Part shown: positions 49,254 to 58,993 of the stretch, piece after piece | Layout of the letters: each line of letters begins with the position of its first letter | Numbering within the stretch: the first letter of the stretch is position 1 | Notes under the pieces: generated by a model | What the model saw: only the letters and a program-made list of their open reading frames with translations | What the model was told of the DNA's origin: nothing | The model's database searches: none | Program-made: the position numbers and the translations under genes | Assembly: GCA_930986645.1 (NCBI GenBank) | Contig: CAKNJS010000002.1 | Location: 1-64,000 of the forward strand | DNA: 64,000 nucleotides | Reading direction: 5' to 3' | DNA from: an uncultured Lachnoclostridium sp. | Lineage (GTDB): Bacteria > Bacillota > Clostridia > Lachnospirales > Lachnospiraceae

Positions 49254-49284
49254 AAAAGGATATGTCGAAAGGCATATCCTTTTT
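49254..49284 (+). terminator. Rho-independent terminator
   Basis: AAAAGGATATG-N8-CATATCCTTTTT. Confidence 0.8.
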
Positions 49285-49365
49285 ACGTGTACAGATCAGA
49301 GAATATGGGGAGAAGAGCCGGTGTGCGGAACAGAGCCGGCAATAGCGGAAACGAGGAGGAGCAGT

Positions 49366-49680
49366 ATGAAATATCAGGTTCAGGAGAACTGTCTGACGAT
49401 CTATCTGCCCCGCGAAGTGGATCATCACAATGCGGAGGAAATGAAAAGGGAGGCAGATGCCGTAATTGACAGGAATCATATTAAATATGTGATATTTGAT
49501 TTTGAGAAGACAGACTTTATGGACAGTTCAGGAATAGGGGTTATTATGGGAAGATATAAGACAGTAAGCCTGATCGGAGGAGAAGTGTGGGCAGTTCATG
49601 CAAATGAAAGGATCAGGAAGATCATGACATTGTCAGGCGTGACGAAAATAATGCAGATCTATGAGGAGGAAAGAATATGA
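49366..49680 (+). CDS. spoIIAA: Anti-sigma F factor antagonist
   Basis: STAS domain FDFEKTDFMDSSGIGVIMGRYK; ATG at 49366 with RBS GAGGAGGAGCAGT. Confidence 0.95.
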   Translation: MKYQVQENCLTIYLPREVDHHNAEEMKREADAVIDRNHIKYVIFDFEKTDFMDSSGIGVIMGRYKTVSLIGGEVWAVHANERIRKIMTLSGVTKIMQIYEEERI

Positions 49681-50132
49681 AAAATACGAATGAAATGGAG
49701 ATCAGATTCGACAGCCGTTCGGAAAATGAAGGCTTTGCAAGAGTGGCAGTGGCATCCTTTATGACACAGCTGAATCCTACGGTGGAGGAAGTGGCGGATG
49801 TGAAGACTGCCGTTTCGGAGGCAGTGACAAATGCCATCATACACGGATATGAAAATAAAGTACATAAGATATGTATACGCTGCAGGATATCGGAAAATGT
49901 ACTTACTGTAGAGGTGAGCGACAGCGGGAAAGGAATTGAGGATGTGCAGCAGGCCATGCAGCCCATGTTCACTACTATGCCGGAACAGGACCGTTCCGGT
50001 ATGGGATTCGCCTTTATGGAGGCTTTTATGGACAGCGTGGAAGTGGAGTCAGAGCCGGGAAAAGGAACCCGCGTGAAGATGAAAAAGACCGTCGGAAAAG
50101 GAAGGGAGCTATGGACCACACAATCGCTTTGA
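49677..50132 (+). CDS. spoIIAB: Anti-sigma F factor
   Basis: NEMEIRFDSRSENEGFARVAVASFMTQLNPTVEEVADVKTAVSEAVTNAIIHGYEN. Confidence 0.97.
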   Translation: MKNTNEMEIRFDSRSENEGFARVAVASFMTQLNPTVEEVADVKTAVSEAVTNAIIHGYENKVHKICIRCRISENVLTVEVSDSGKGIEDVQQAMQPMFTTMPEQDRSGMGFAFMEAFMDSVEVESEPGKGTRVKMKKTVGKGRELWTTQSL

Positions 50133-50827
50133 TCAGAAAATCACACGACGGGGATAAAGAAGCGAGAGAACAGCTTGTTGAGGAAAATATAGGTCTGATC
50201 TGGTGCGTTGTCAGACGTTTCGGAGGGCGCGGAGTGGAGATGGAAGATCTGTTTCAGATCGGAAGCATAGGTCTGCTCAAGGCGATCGATAAGTTCGATC
50301 TGGATTATGACGTGAAGTTTTCCACATATGCAGTTCCTATGATCTCCGGGGAGATCAGACGTTTCCTTAGGGACAACGGGATGATCAAGGTCAGCCGTTC
50401 ACTGAAGGAACTGTCCTATAGAAGCCTGAAAGCCGGGGAGAGACTGACAGACACGCTTGGAAGAGAACCCACTATGGAGGAACTGTCCGAGGAACTGGGG
50501 GTTGAAAAGGAAGAACTGGTGCAGGCGATGGAGGCCGGTGGAGAGGTGGATTCTCTCTACCGTCCGATCCATCAGAAAGAAGGGAGCGAGATACGTCTTG
50601 TGGATAAAATTGAAGAAAAAGAAAAAAGTGAAGATAAAATTCTTGACCGCATGGTGCTGAAGGAACTGCTGGAGACGCTGAATGCGGATGAACGCAGGCT
50701 GATCTGGCTGCGCTACTTTGCCGACCGGACGCAGTCCGATGTGGGAAAGATTATGGGGATATCTCAGGTTCAGGTGTCGAGAATGGAAAAGAGGATCATG
50801 GAAAACCTGAGAAGAAGAGGTTCCTGA
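50111..50827 (+). CDS. sigF: RNA polymerase sporulation sigma factor SigF
   Basis: EDLFQIGSIGLLKAIDKFDLDYDVKFSTYAVPMISGEIRRFLRDNGMIKVSRSLKEL. Confidence 0.97.
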   Translation: MDHTIALIRKSHDGDKEAREQLVEENIGLIWCVVRRFGGRGVEMEDLFQIGSIGLLKAIDKFDLDYDVKFSTYAVPMISGEIRRFLRDNGMIKVSRSLKELSYRSLKAGERLTDTLGREPTMEELSEELGVEKEELVQAMEAGGEVDSLYRPIHQKEGSEIRLVDKIEEKEKSEDKILDRMVLKELLETLNADERRLIWLRYFADRTQSDVGKIMGISQVQVSRMEKRIMENLRRRGS

Positions 50828-50844
50828 AGAAAATAGGGGCAGGC

Positions 50845-51105
50845 ATGTATATTTTTTCTGTATATCCGGATACTAAACCACAGAATCAGATGCAGAGAAG
50901 CCGGCGCACAGATGCCGTGAAAACTGCGTCAGCGGAAAGGTCGGTGGATGTGATGGATGACGGACGGAAGAAAATATGGATCTGCCTGCTGGCTGTGGTC
51001 CTTGCCGCAGTCGTAATCGGGATTCTATACTATTTCAGCACTCCTGCGGAGCATGGCAGCGAGGGATTCCTGATCAGGGCGGAGGTGGAAGAAGATGCCC
51101 TCTGA
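50845..51105 (+). CDS. Small single-TM protein between sigF and spoVAA
   Basis: 86 aa, one TM IWICLLAVVLAAVVIGILYYF; overlaps spoVAA start by 11 nt. Confidence 0.6.
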   Translation: MYIFSVYPDTKPQNQMQRSRRTDAVKTASAERSVDVMDDGRKKIWICLLAVVLAAVVIGILYYFSTPAEHGSEGFLIRAEVEEDAL

Positions 51106-51760
51106 TGGAAAGACGCTTTATATAAAAGGGGACCGGGACGTGGAAGTTACAAAGCCTGAAGTGACACTCGGGGATCTTCTGAGCATGGAATGTACGGATA
51201 AACTGATGCTGGCGAAGATCAAGACGCTTAAGATCATCAGGTTTAAGAAAAGCGGAAGGCAGAGATGCGTAGTTTCGGTACTGAAGATCATATCATGCAT
51301 CCATGAAAAGTTCCCGCAGGCAGATGTACAGAATCTGGGAGAGACGGATATTATCGTGACCTATGAAGACCAGAAAACGCCTGCTCTTGCATGGCATATC
51401 ATAAAGACTGTGTTTGTTGCCGCAGTGACATTTTTCGGCGCCGCGTTTTCCATTATGGCATTTAATAATGATGTGGATGTAACGAAGCTTTTCGGGCAGA
51501 TCTACGAGTTTGCCACCGGGCAGGAGACAAGCGGATTTACAGTACTTGAGATCGCATATTCCGTAGGAGTTGCTGCAGGAATTTTGATTTTCTTTAATCA
51601 TTTCGGCAAGAAGCGGTTTACTGTGGACCCGACTCCCATGGAAATTCAGATGCGTCTGTATGAAAATGACATTCAGACAACACTGATCGAAAATGCAGGG
51701 CGGAGAGGAGAGGAAATCGATGTGGGCACAACAGATACTTCTGGCAGTGATCGGACTTAG
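51095..51760 (+). CDS. spoVAA: Stage V sporulation protein AA
   Basis: Position in locus; LYIKGDRDVEVTKPEVTLGDLLSMEC and C-terminal TM region with DPTPMEIQMRLYE. Confidence 0.9.
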   Translation: MPSDGKTLYIKGDRDVEVTKPEVTLGDLLSMECTDKLMLAKIKTLKIIRFKKSGRQRCVVSVLKIISCIHEKFPQADVQNLGETDIIVTYEDQKTPALAWHIIKTVFVAAVTFFGAAFSIMAFNNDVDVTKLFGQIYEFATGQETSGFTVLEIAYSVGVAAGILIFFNHFGKKRFTVDPTPMEIQMRLYENDIQTTLIENAGRRGEEIDVGTTDTSGSDRT

Positions 51761-52136
51761 CGCAGGGGCCGCCGTGTCAGGCGGCCTTTTTTCTTTTATT
51801 GTGGAACTGGGAGTGATCGCAGACTTTGCGGACCGGACACATACCGGAGATAAAGTGATGCTCTATGAAGACTGCACGGCGCTGGGCGGGGTTTTGGCAA
51901 ATACCCTCTATGTGTTTAAGATCGCAATACCGGCCGGAAACTGGGGACTCGGGATATTCGGGCTCTTTGCCGGGATATTTGTCGGGTGCTGGGCCATGGC
52001 GCTGGCGGAAATACTGAATGTATTTCCCGTATTCATGCGCCGTACCCGGATCGTACGGTATATGTCTGCTTTTATTATCAGCCTTGCAGCGGGAAAGGGG
52101 CTGGGAGCCTGCCTGTTTTTCTTCCAGAGGTGGTAA
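51720..52136 (+). CDS. spoVAB: Stage V sporulation protein AB
   Basis: LSAGAAVSGGLFSFIVELGVIADFADRTHT...VGCWAMALAEILNVFPVFMRR. Confidence 0.92.
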   Translation: MWAQQILLAVIGLSAGAAVSGGLFSFIVELGVIADFADRTHTGDKVMLYEDCTALGGVLANTLYVFKIAIPAGNWGLGIFGLFAGIFVGCWAMALAEILNVFPVFMRRTRIVRYMSAFIISLAAGKGLGACLFFFQRW

Positions 52137-52152
52137 AAATAGTAATGCAAAG

Positions 52153-52187
52153 AGACTGAGATCCTGCCGCGGGATCTCAGTCTTTTT
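52153..52187 (+). terminator. Rho-independent terminator
   Basis: AGACTGAGATCC-N7-GGATCTCAGTCTTTTT. Confidence 0.9.
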
Positions 52188-52292
52188 ATGTGAAAAAGTC
52201 TCCTCGACAAACACGGATATATTCGCTATAATAACAGCATTGAGGGTTAGGGGGCGGAACCGGCTTATACCCGGGAGAAAGGAGAAACATGA

Positions 52293-55200
52293 ATGCTTCA
52301 GATCAAAGACATCTGTAAGGAATACCGCACCGGAAGTCTTGTCCAGAAGGCGCTGGACAATGTGAGTTTAAATTTAAGAGACAATGAATTCGTTGCAATC
52401 CTCGGACCCAGCGGTTCGGGGAAGACAACACTTCTTAACATAATCGGCGGACTGGACCGCTATGACACGGGAGATCTTATCATCAACGGGATTTCCACAA
52501 AGAAATATAAGGACAGAGACTGGGATTCCTACCGGAACCATACGATCGGGTTCGTATTTCAGAGCTATAACCTGATCCCCCATCAGACGATCCTTGCCAA
52601 TGTAGAGCTGGCGCTTACAATTTCAGGCGCAGGAAAGTCAGAGCGCAGGAAGAAAGCACAGGCGGCACTGGAACAGGTCGGGCTCGGCGAGCAGGTGCAT
52701 AAGAAACCGAATCAGCTCTCGGGCGGACAGATGCAGAGGGTGGCGATCGCCCGCGCACTGGTCAATGACCCGGATATCCTTCTGGCGGATGAGCCCACGG
52801 GAGCACTGGACAGTGAGACCAGTATACAGGTAATGGAACTGCTGAAAGAAGTGGCAAAAGACCGTCTGGTCGTGATGGTAACCCACAATCCGGAACTGGC
52901 ATATGAATATGCAAACCGGATCGTGAATCTGAAGGACGGGAAGATCATATCAGACAGCAATGAATATGTCGTTGCTGAGGAAGAGATGAAAGAGCCGGAA
53001 CACAGGAACATGGGGAAAGCATCCATGTCTTTCCTGACGGCTCTGTCTTTGAGTTTTAACAATCTGAAGACAAAGAAAGCGAGAACTCTTCTGACATCAT
53101 TTGCAGGTTCCATCGGTATTATCGGCATTGCGCTGATCCTGTCCCTGTCCACAGGGGTGAATGACTATATCCAGCGGGTAGAGGAAGAGACGCTCTCGGA
53201 ATATCCTCTTCAGATCCAGAGCACGGGCTTCGATTTTTCCTCGATCATGGTAAGTGATGAGGGAAGCAGCGGACAGAATCAGCAGGGAGATATCCATGTG
53301 GTGGAGATGGTGACGGATATGTTTTCCACCATGGATTCCAATGACCTGAAATCGCTGAAGGCATATTTTGACAGCGGGGACAGCGGGATCGAACAGTATA
53401 CGAACGCGGTGGAATATTCTTATAATATAGAGCCGCTGATCTACAAGGAGAACGGAACAGAGATCCGGCAGGTGCACCCGGACCGCTCCTTCGATGCCAT
53501 GGGACTTGGAAGTTCTTCAAATAACAATAGTATGATGTCCTCTATGATGAGCACCAATGTCTTTTACGAGATGCCGGAGAATAAACAGCTCTATGAGGGA
53601 CAGTACGATGTAAAGGCGGGACGCTGGCCGGAAAATTATAACGAGTGTGTGCTGGTGCTGACTTCAGGCGGCGGGATGAGCGATTTTATGCTTTACACAT
53701 TGGGCTTAAGAGATCCGCTTGAACTCGACGAGATGGTGGATCAGTTCATTAATGAAGAGAATATTACTGTGCCTGAGGATATGGGAACCTACACATATGA
53801 CGATATTGTCGGTACTGTGTTCCGTCTGGTAAACAGCGCGGACTGTTATCAGTATGACAGCCAGTATAATGTATGGACTGACAAGTCCGGCGATGATGAA
53901 TATATGAGAAAACTGGTAGAAAACGGAGAAAAGCTTACTATTGTCGGTGTTGTGCAGCCGTCTGAAGATGCCAGTGCTTCTGCGCTGAACCCGGGTATTA
54001 ACTATCCTGCATCTCTGACAGAGCATGTCGCAGAGTATGCGGCTGATTCTGAGATCGTAAAAGAGCAGCTGGCGGAACCTTCTGTCAATGTATTTACAGG
54101 AGAAAAATTCGGGGAGGAAAGCCCGGAAGACGGATTTGACACAAATTCGCTGTTCACTGTAGATGAAGAGAAGCTTCAGAAAGCGTTCGGCTTTGATGAA
54201 AGCGCCTTTTCCGATCTCGGGGATTCAGTGGACTTTTCAGGAATCTTTGCGGATGCAGGCAGTGCAATCAATCTTTCGGATATGATAGATCTCGGAAATA
54301 TACAGGTGGATCTGCCGGATATGCCGGCAATGAATATGGGAGACCTTCTGGGAAGTCTGGATCTTGACGTATCCTCCGACGGATTTTCAAGGATGGCGTC
54401 AAGCCTGCTGGAAGGATATCAGCAGTACGCTGCAGAGCACCCGGAGGCAGATTATTCCGGGCTGACCGAGGCGTTTCAGGAGTATCTGGGGTCAGATGCG
54501 GCGCAGCAGATCCTGAAAGATCATATTGTGGAAATCATTCAGTCGGGAGAAGGTGTTACCGTGACTGCGGATCAGCTCCGGGAGATGCTGTCTGAAATCA
54601 TGTCAGGTTTCCGGGCATATATTGCAGGTAAAGAGGATCTTGATCCGGGTAAGTTCGATGAGTATTTTCAAGAATATCTGGAATCAGGAGAAGCACAGCC
54701 GATTCTGGATAAATGGGCTGACAAGATTTTCAGCGGCGTGATTGAAAACGCAGATATTTCTTCCGATCAGATCAGCAGACTTGCAAGTGAGCTCGCGGCG
54801 GGATATCTGCAGTATGCTCAGGCAAACGGAACGCCTGATCCGAGCCGCATGGGAGAGCATTTTATCGCTTATCTCGGCACGGCAGACGGGCAGCAGAGAC
54901 TGACAGACGGACTCGCAGGGGCTGTGGATACCGCCGGACTGGAGAAGCAGATATCCGGTGCGGTAGAAAGCTATATGAGAACCGCCATGGCATCCTACGG
55001 AAGTGCCATCGGCCAGACGATGGAAAGCCAGATATCATCTGCCGTGCAGCAGATCATGAACCAGCTCGCTGCTGGCATGAGCAATGCCATGGGGCAGGCG
55101 ATGACGCAGGTGGGAAGCAGTCTTGAAAATGCCATGAACATTGACGGAGATGCATTCGCAGACGCATTTCAGATGAATATGACCGGGGAAGAACTGGCGG

Positions 55201-55859
55201 AACTGATGATGTCCATGAATTCCGGCCAGAGCGCATCCCTTGAGAATAATCTGAGAACGCTGGGATATGTGGATTTCGATGAGCCGGCCGGCATTGATAT
55301 CTATCCGAAAGATTTCGAGAGCAAGGAAAAGGCAGTCGGTATTCTGGATGATTACAATGCGCGCATGGAGGCAGAAGGAAAAGACGAGCAGGTGATCACA
55401 TACACCGATGTTGTGGGAACGCTGATGTCCTCCGTAACCGACATTATTGATATCATAAGCTATGTGCTGATCGCATTTGTAGCAATTTCACTGATCGTTT
55501 CCTCTATCATGATCGGAGTGATCACATATATCAGCGTGCTGGAGAGAAAGAAGGAAATCGGCATCCTGCGCGCGATCGGAGCATCGAAAGGGAATATCTC
55601 GCAGGTGTTCAACGCGGAGACATTTATCATCGGCCTGTGTGCCGGTCTGATTGGAATCGGTATTTCCCTGCTGCTTCTGATACCGGGAAACGCACTGATC
55701 CATTTCCTTGCGGGAACAGATGAAGTAAGCGCAGTGCTGCCTGTTGTGCCCGCTCTGATCCTGATCGCATTAAGCGTGATCCTGACGCTGATCGGCGGTC
55801 TGATCCCGTCAAGAAAAGCCGCAAAGAGCGATCCGGTCACGGCACTCAGGACGGAGTAA
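52293..55859 (+). CDS. ABC transporter with fused ATPase and FtsX-type permease carrying a large extracytoplasmic domain
   Basis: 1188 aa; MacB/LolD-type NBD GPSGSGKTTLLNIIGGLDRYDTGD and LSGGQMQRVAIARAL; C-terminal FtsX domain ISVLERKKEIGILRAIGASKGNI. Confidence 0.95.
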   Translation: MLQIKDICKEYRTGSLVQKALDNVSLNLRDNEFVAILGPSGSGKTTLLNIIGGLDRYDTGDLIINGISTKKYKDRDWDSYRNHTIGFVFQSYNLIPHQTILANVELALTISGAGKSERRKKAQAALEQVGLGEQVHKKPNQLSGGQMQRVAIARALVNDPDILLADEPTGALDSETSIQVMELLKEVAKDRLVVMVTHNPELAYEYANRIVNLKDGKIISDSNEYVVAEEEMKEPEHRNMGKASMSFLTALSLSFNNLKTKKARTLLTSFAGSIGIIGIALILSLSTGVNDYIQRVEEETLSEYPLQIQSTGFDFSSIMVSDEGSSGQNQQGDIHVVEMVTDMFSTMDSNDLKSLKAYFDSGDSGIEQYTNAVEYSYNIEPLIYKENGTEIRQVHPDRSFDAMGLGSSSNNNSMMSSMMSTNVFYEMPENKQLYEGQYDVKAGRWPENYNECVLVLTSGGGMSDFMLYTLGLRDPLELDEMVDQFINEENITVPEDMGTYTYDDIVGTVFRLVNSADCYQYDSQYNVWTDKSGDDEYMRKLVENGEKLTIVGVVQPSEDASASALNPGINYPASLTEHVAEYAADSEIVKEQLAEPSVNVFTGEKFGEESPEDGFDTNSLFTVDEEKLQKAFGFDESAFSDLGDSVDFSGIFADAGSAINLSDMIDLGNIQVDLPDMPAMNMGDLLGSLDLDVSSDGFSRMASSLLEGYQQYAAEHPEADYSGLTEAFQEYLGSDAAQQILKDHIVEIIQSGEGVTVTADQLREMLSEIMSGFRAYIAGKEDLDPGKFDEYFQEYLESGEAQPILDKWADKIFSGVIENADISSDQISRLASELAAGYLQYAQANGTPDPSRMGEHFIAYLGTADGQQRLTDGLAGAVDTAGLEKQISGAVESYMRTAMASYGSAIGQTMESQISSAVQQIMNQLAAGMSNAMGQAMTQVGSSLENAMNIDGDAFADAFQMNMTGEELAELMMSMNSGQSASLENNLRTLGYVDFDEPAGIDIYPKDFESKEKAVGILDDYNARMEAEGKDEQVITYTDVVGTLMSSVTDIIDIISYVLIAFVAISLIVSSIMIGVITYISVLERKKEIGILRAIGASKGNISQVFNAETFIIGLCAGLIGIGISLLLLIPGNALIHFLAGTDEVSAVLPVVPALILIALSVILTLIGGLIPSRKAAKSDPVTALRTE

Positions 55860-55912
55860 AAGATATAGTTAAATACAGGTGAGAGAACTGTCGTACAGAA
55901 GAAATAAAAGAC

Positions 55913-57367
55913 ATGGTAAGGAGAGTGGCCATGAGTCAGAATATTATTGAATTAAGAAATATCAAGAAAGTATTTGAAGATGATGATACAACAGTGGTTG
56001 AGGACTTCAATCTTGAAGTGAAAAAAGGGGAATTTGTTACATTTCTCGGTCCGTCCGGCTGTGGAAAGACGACAACACTCAGAATGATCGCGGGCTTTGA
56101 ATTCCCGACAGAAGGGGAGATCCTGCTGAACGGGGAGGATATCAGCCATCTCCCGCCAAATTTAAGGCCGATCAATACAGTGTTCCAGCGCTATGCGCTG
56201 TTTCCGCATCTGAATGTCTATGACAATGTAGCGTTCGGGCTGAATTTGAAGAAACTTCCGAAACACGTGATCGATGAAAAGGTGAAAAAAGTGCTGGAGG
56301 TCGTTGACCTTGAGGGATTTGAAAAGAGAAAGATCTCCACACTGTCCGGAGGACAGCAGCAGAGGATCGCGATCGCCCGTGCCATAGTCAACGAGCCGGA
56401 TATCCTGCTCCTCGATGAGCCGCTGGGTGCTCTGGATCTGAAGATGCGGAAAGAGATGCAGCTCGAACTGAAATCCATGCATGAGCAGCTCGGGATCACA
56501 TTTATCTATGTGACCCATGATCAGGAGGAAGCGCTGACCATGTCCGATAAAGTTGTGGTCATGTCGGACGGCATGATCCAGCAGATCGGAACGCCCGAGG
56601 AGATCTACAACGAGCCGAAGAATGCATTTGTTGCTGACTTTATCGGCGAGAGCAATATCTTTGAGGGAAAGATGACGGCGTCCAAGACTGTTGCGTTCTG
56701 CGGAGCCCAGTTCCCGTGTGTGGACAATGTGCCAAAGGATACGCGGGTGGATGTGGTCGTGCGCCCTGAGGATGTGGTCATTACAAGACCTGAGGACGGT
56801 CAGATCCGGGGAAAAGTGGATTCGGCTGTTTTCAAGGGAATGTACTATGAAATTACGGCGATCCTGCCTGATGAGAATGAGGTGGTCATCCAGAGTACGA
56901 GAAATGTACAGACCGGTGAAGAGATCGGTATGCGCATCGGGCCTGATGAGATCCACGTCATGCCTGCAGGCGTTCTTGTCAATGTATTTGACGGGACGAT
57001 CACGAAAGACGGACGCGCTGCATTTGCCGGAGGAGAGTATGAATGCGATCTGACCCGGCTTTATGAAGGCTCTGTCTTAACAGGAGCAAGCTCTGTCAGA
57101 ACAGCGGATGGAACAGAAGTTGACCTTGCGGGAATGGAGGTAACTGTGGAAGTACCGGTAAAAGCTGTCTCCATGAGCGATGAACAGGTGGATTACCGTG
57201 CGGACGGAAATATTATTTCTTTTATCTACAAAGGAAACCATTACAATTATACAGTTCGTACAGCTACGGAGGATGATTTCGTGCTGGATGAGGATGATCT
57301 GTGGAACGAGGGCGACCATGTCAGCCTGATGATCCCGAAAGAAGAGATCATACTGAAGAGAAAGTAG
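55913..57367 (+). CDS. potA: Spermidine/putrescine ABC transporter ATPase
   Basis: GPSGCGKTTTLRMIAGFE, LSGGQQQRIAIARAI; followed by potB, potC, potD. Confidence 0.93.
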   Translation: MVRRVAMSQNIIELRNIKKVFEDDDTTVVEDFNLEVKKGEFVTFLGPSGCGKTTTLRMIAGFEFPTEGEILLNGEDISHLPPNLRPINTVFQRYALFPHLNVYDNVAFGLNLKKLPKHVIDEKVKKVLEVVDLEGFEKRKISTLSGGQQQRIAIARAIVNEPDILLLDEPLGALDLKMRKEMQLELKSMHEQLGITFIYVTHDQEEALTMSDKVVVMSDGMIQQIGTPEEIYNEPKNAFVADFIGESNIFEGKMTASKTVAFCGAQFPCVDNVPKDTRVDVVVRPEDVVITRPEDGQIRGKVDSAVFKGMYYEITAILPDENEVVIQSTRNVQTGEEIGMRIGPDEIHVMPAGVLVNVFDGTITKDGRAAFAGGEYECDLTRLYEGSVLTGASSVRTADGTEVDLAGMEVTVEVPVKAVSMSDEQVDYRADGNIISFIYKGNHYNYTVRTATEDDFVLDEDDLWNEGDHVSLMIPKEEIILKRK

Positions 57368-57371
57368 GGAG

Positions 57372-58175
57372 TTGGATATGAAAAGATTTCGGTTCAGCAG
57401 GAAACAGCTCTGCATACCTTATGCCCTGTTTCTGGTCTGTTTTGTCATACTGCCTCTGGCAGTCATCGTCTATTATGCATTTACGGACGGAAGCGGCAGG
57501 TTTACTCTGGCTAATTTTCTGAGTTTCTTTACCAACGGAAATACGATCGGCACGCTCTGCTACAGCGCAGTGATCGCAGTTGCAGTAACCGCGGTCTGTC
57601 TCCTGATCGCCTATCCGGCGGCGTATGTACTGGCGAGAAGCGGTCTGAAGAGAGGACCGGTGCTCCTGATGCTGTTCATTCTTCCTATGTGGATTAATTT
57701 TACACTGAGGATCACGGCGCTTAAGGAGATACTGACAGTGATCGAGGGAAATCTGTCCCTCCATCCTTTCCTGAATACTGTGATCGGCATGACTTACGAT
57801 TATCTGCCGTTTATGATCCTGCCGCTGTATACGACACTGCTTCAGCTCGACCAGAATCTGCTGGAGGCGGCACGGGATCTGGGCGCGGGTCCCGCATCTG
57901 TATTCTCGAGAGTGACTCTGCCCTTGTCTATGCCGGGAATCGTGAGCGGAATCACTATGACGTTTCTTCCGGCTATGACGAATTATGTAATCCTTGATAT
58001 GATGTACAACAGCACCTATATCATGGGATCGCTGATCGGTAGCTACTTTAATATTTACGACTGGAACAACGGTTCCATGATTTCCCTGATCCTGTTCGCG
58101 GTGATCTGTATTGTTTCGATCGTGACAGGCGGCGGTGATCAGGAAGACGCGAAGAACAGGGGGGCAGTGCTGTAA
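57372..58175 (+). CDS. potB: Spermidine/putrescine ABC transporter permease
   Basis: EAARDLGAGPASVFSRVTLPLSMPG. Confidence 0.93.
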   Translation: MDMKRFRFSRKQLCIPYALFLVCFVILPLAVIVYYAFTDGSGRFTLANFLSFFTNGNTIGTLCYSAVIAVAVTAVCLLIAYPAAYVLARSGLKRGPVLLMLFILPMWINFTLRITALKEILTVIEGNLSLHPFLNTVIGMTYDYLPFMILPLYTTLLQLDQNLLEAARDLGAGPASVFSRVTLPLSMPGIVSGITMTFLPAMTNYVILDMMYNSTYIMGSLIGSYFNIYDWNNGSMISLILFAVICIVSIVTGGGDQEDAKNRGAVL

Positions 58176-58993
58176 TGAAAAAGATACTTTCCTATTCATG
58201 GCTTGCAGTTGTGGCGCTTTTCATGTATATCCCGGTGTTGATCCTCGCCTTTTACAGCTTTACGGATTCTACTACGATCGGTGCCGTGCGCGGGTTCTCC
58301 CTGCACAATTATGTAACGCTCTTTACTACAGAAGAACTGAGAAATATGATCGTCGGTACAGTCCTGCTTGCTGTGGGAGCAGCGGTGATCTCCTCTGTTC
58401 TGGGGACGGCAGGCGCTGTGGGTGCATTTTACTCCAGAACGCTGACGCGCAGGATGGTGGAGACGGCAAACCAGATCCCGGTGGTGAATGCAGATGTCGT
58501 GACTGCATTTTCTATCTGTATCCTGCTCATTGTCGTGCTCGGGATTGAGAAAAATACATTTATACCGCTGGTGATCGGACACGTAGTGCTGTGTACTCCT
58601 TTCGTGTATCTTGCCGTGATGCCCAAACTCAAACAGATGGACAACGGTCTTTATGAGGCGGCTCTTGATCTGGGAGCAACGCCCTTTCAGGCACTGTACA
58701 AGATCGTGATCCCGCAGATCATCCCGGGAATCATTTCCGGATTTATGCTGTCTGTCACGCTTTCACTGGATGATTATTTTATCTCCACATATACGAAGCC
58801 GGCTACATTTGACACGATCAGTACGTATGTAGTAAACGCTACCAGAGGAGCTCAGACTGAGATCAAGACTGCACTGTGGGCATTGTCTACCGTGATTTTT
58901 GCAGTCGTGATCCTTGCAGTGGTGATCATGAATGTGGTTTCAGCGAAAACAGAGAAGAAACAGGAGGTGGGCACGTATGACGGCAGAGAGTAA
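58175..58993 (+). CDS. potC: Spermidine/putrescine ABC transporter permease
   Basis: EAALDLGATPFQALYKIVIPQIIPGIISGFMLSVTLSLDDYFIS. Confidence 0.93.
   Translation: MKKILSYSWLAVVALFMYIPVLILAFYSFTDSTTIGAVRGFSLHNYVTLFTTEELRNMIVGTVLLAVGAAVISSVLGTAGAVGAFYSRTLTRRMVETANQIPVVNADVVTAFSICILLIVVLGIEKNTFIPLVIGHVVLCTPFVYLAVMPKLKQMDNGLYEAALDLGATPFQALYKIVIPQIIPGIISGFMLSVTLSLDDYFISTYTKPATFDTISTYVVNATRGAQTEIKTALWALSTVIFAVVILAVVIMNVVSAKTEKKQEVGTYDGRE

Noticed and set aside
57348-58199. 283-aa antisense ORF over potB
   Set aside because: Complete overlap with a recognised permease gene; His/Gln/Arg-rich shadow.
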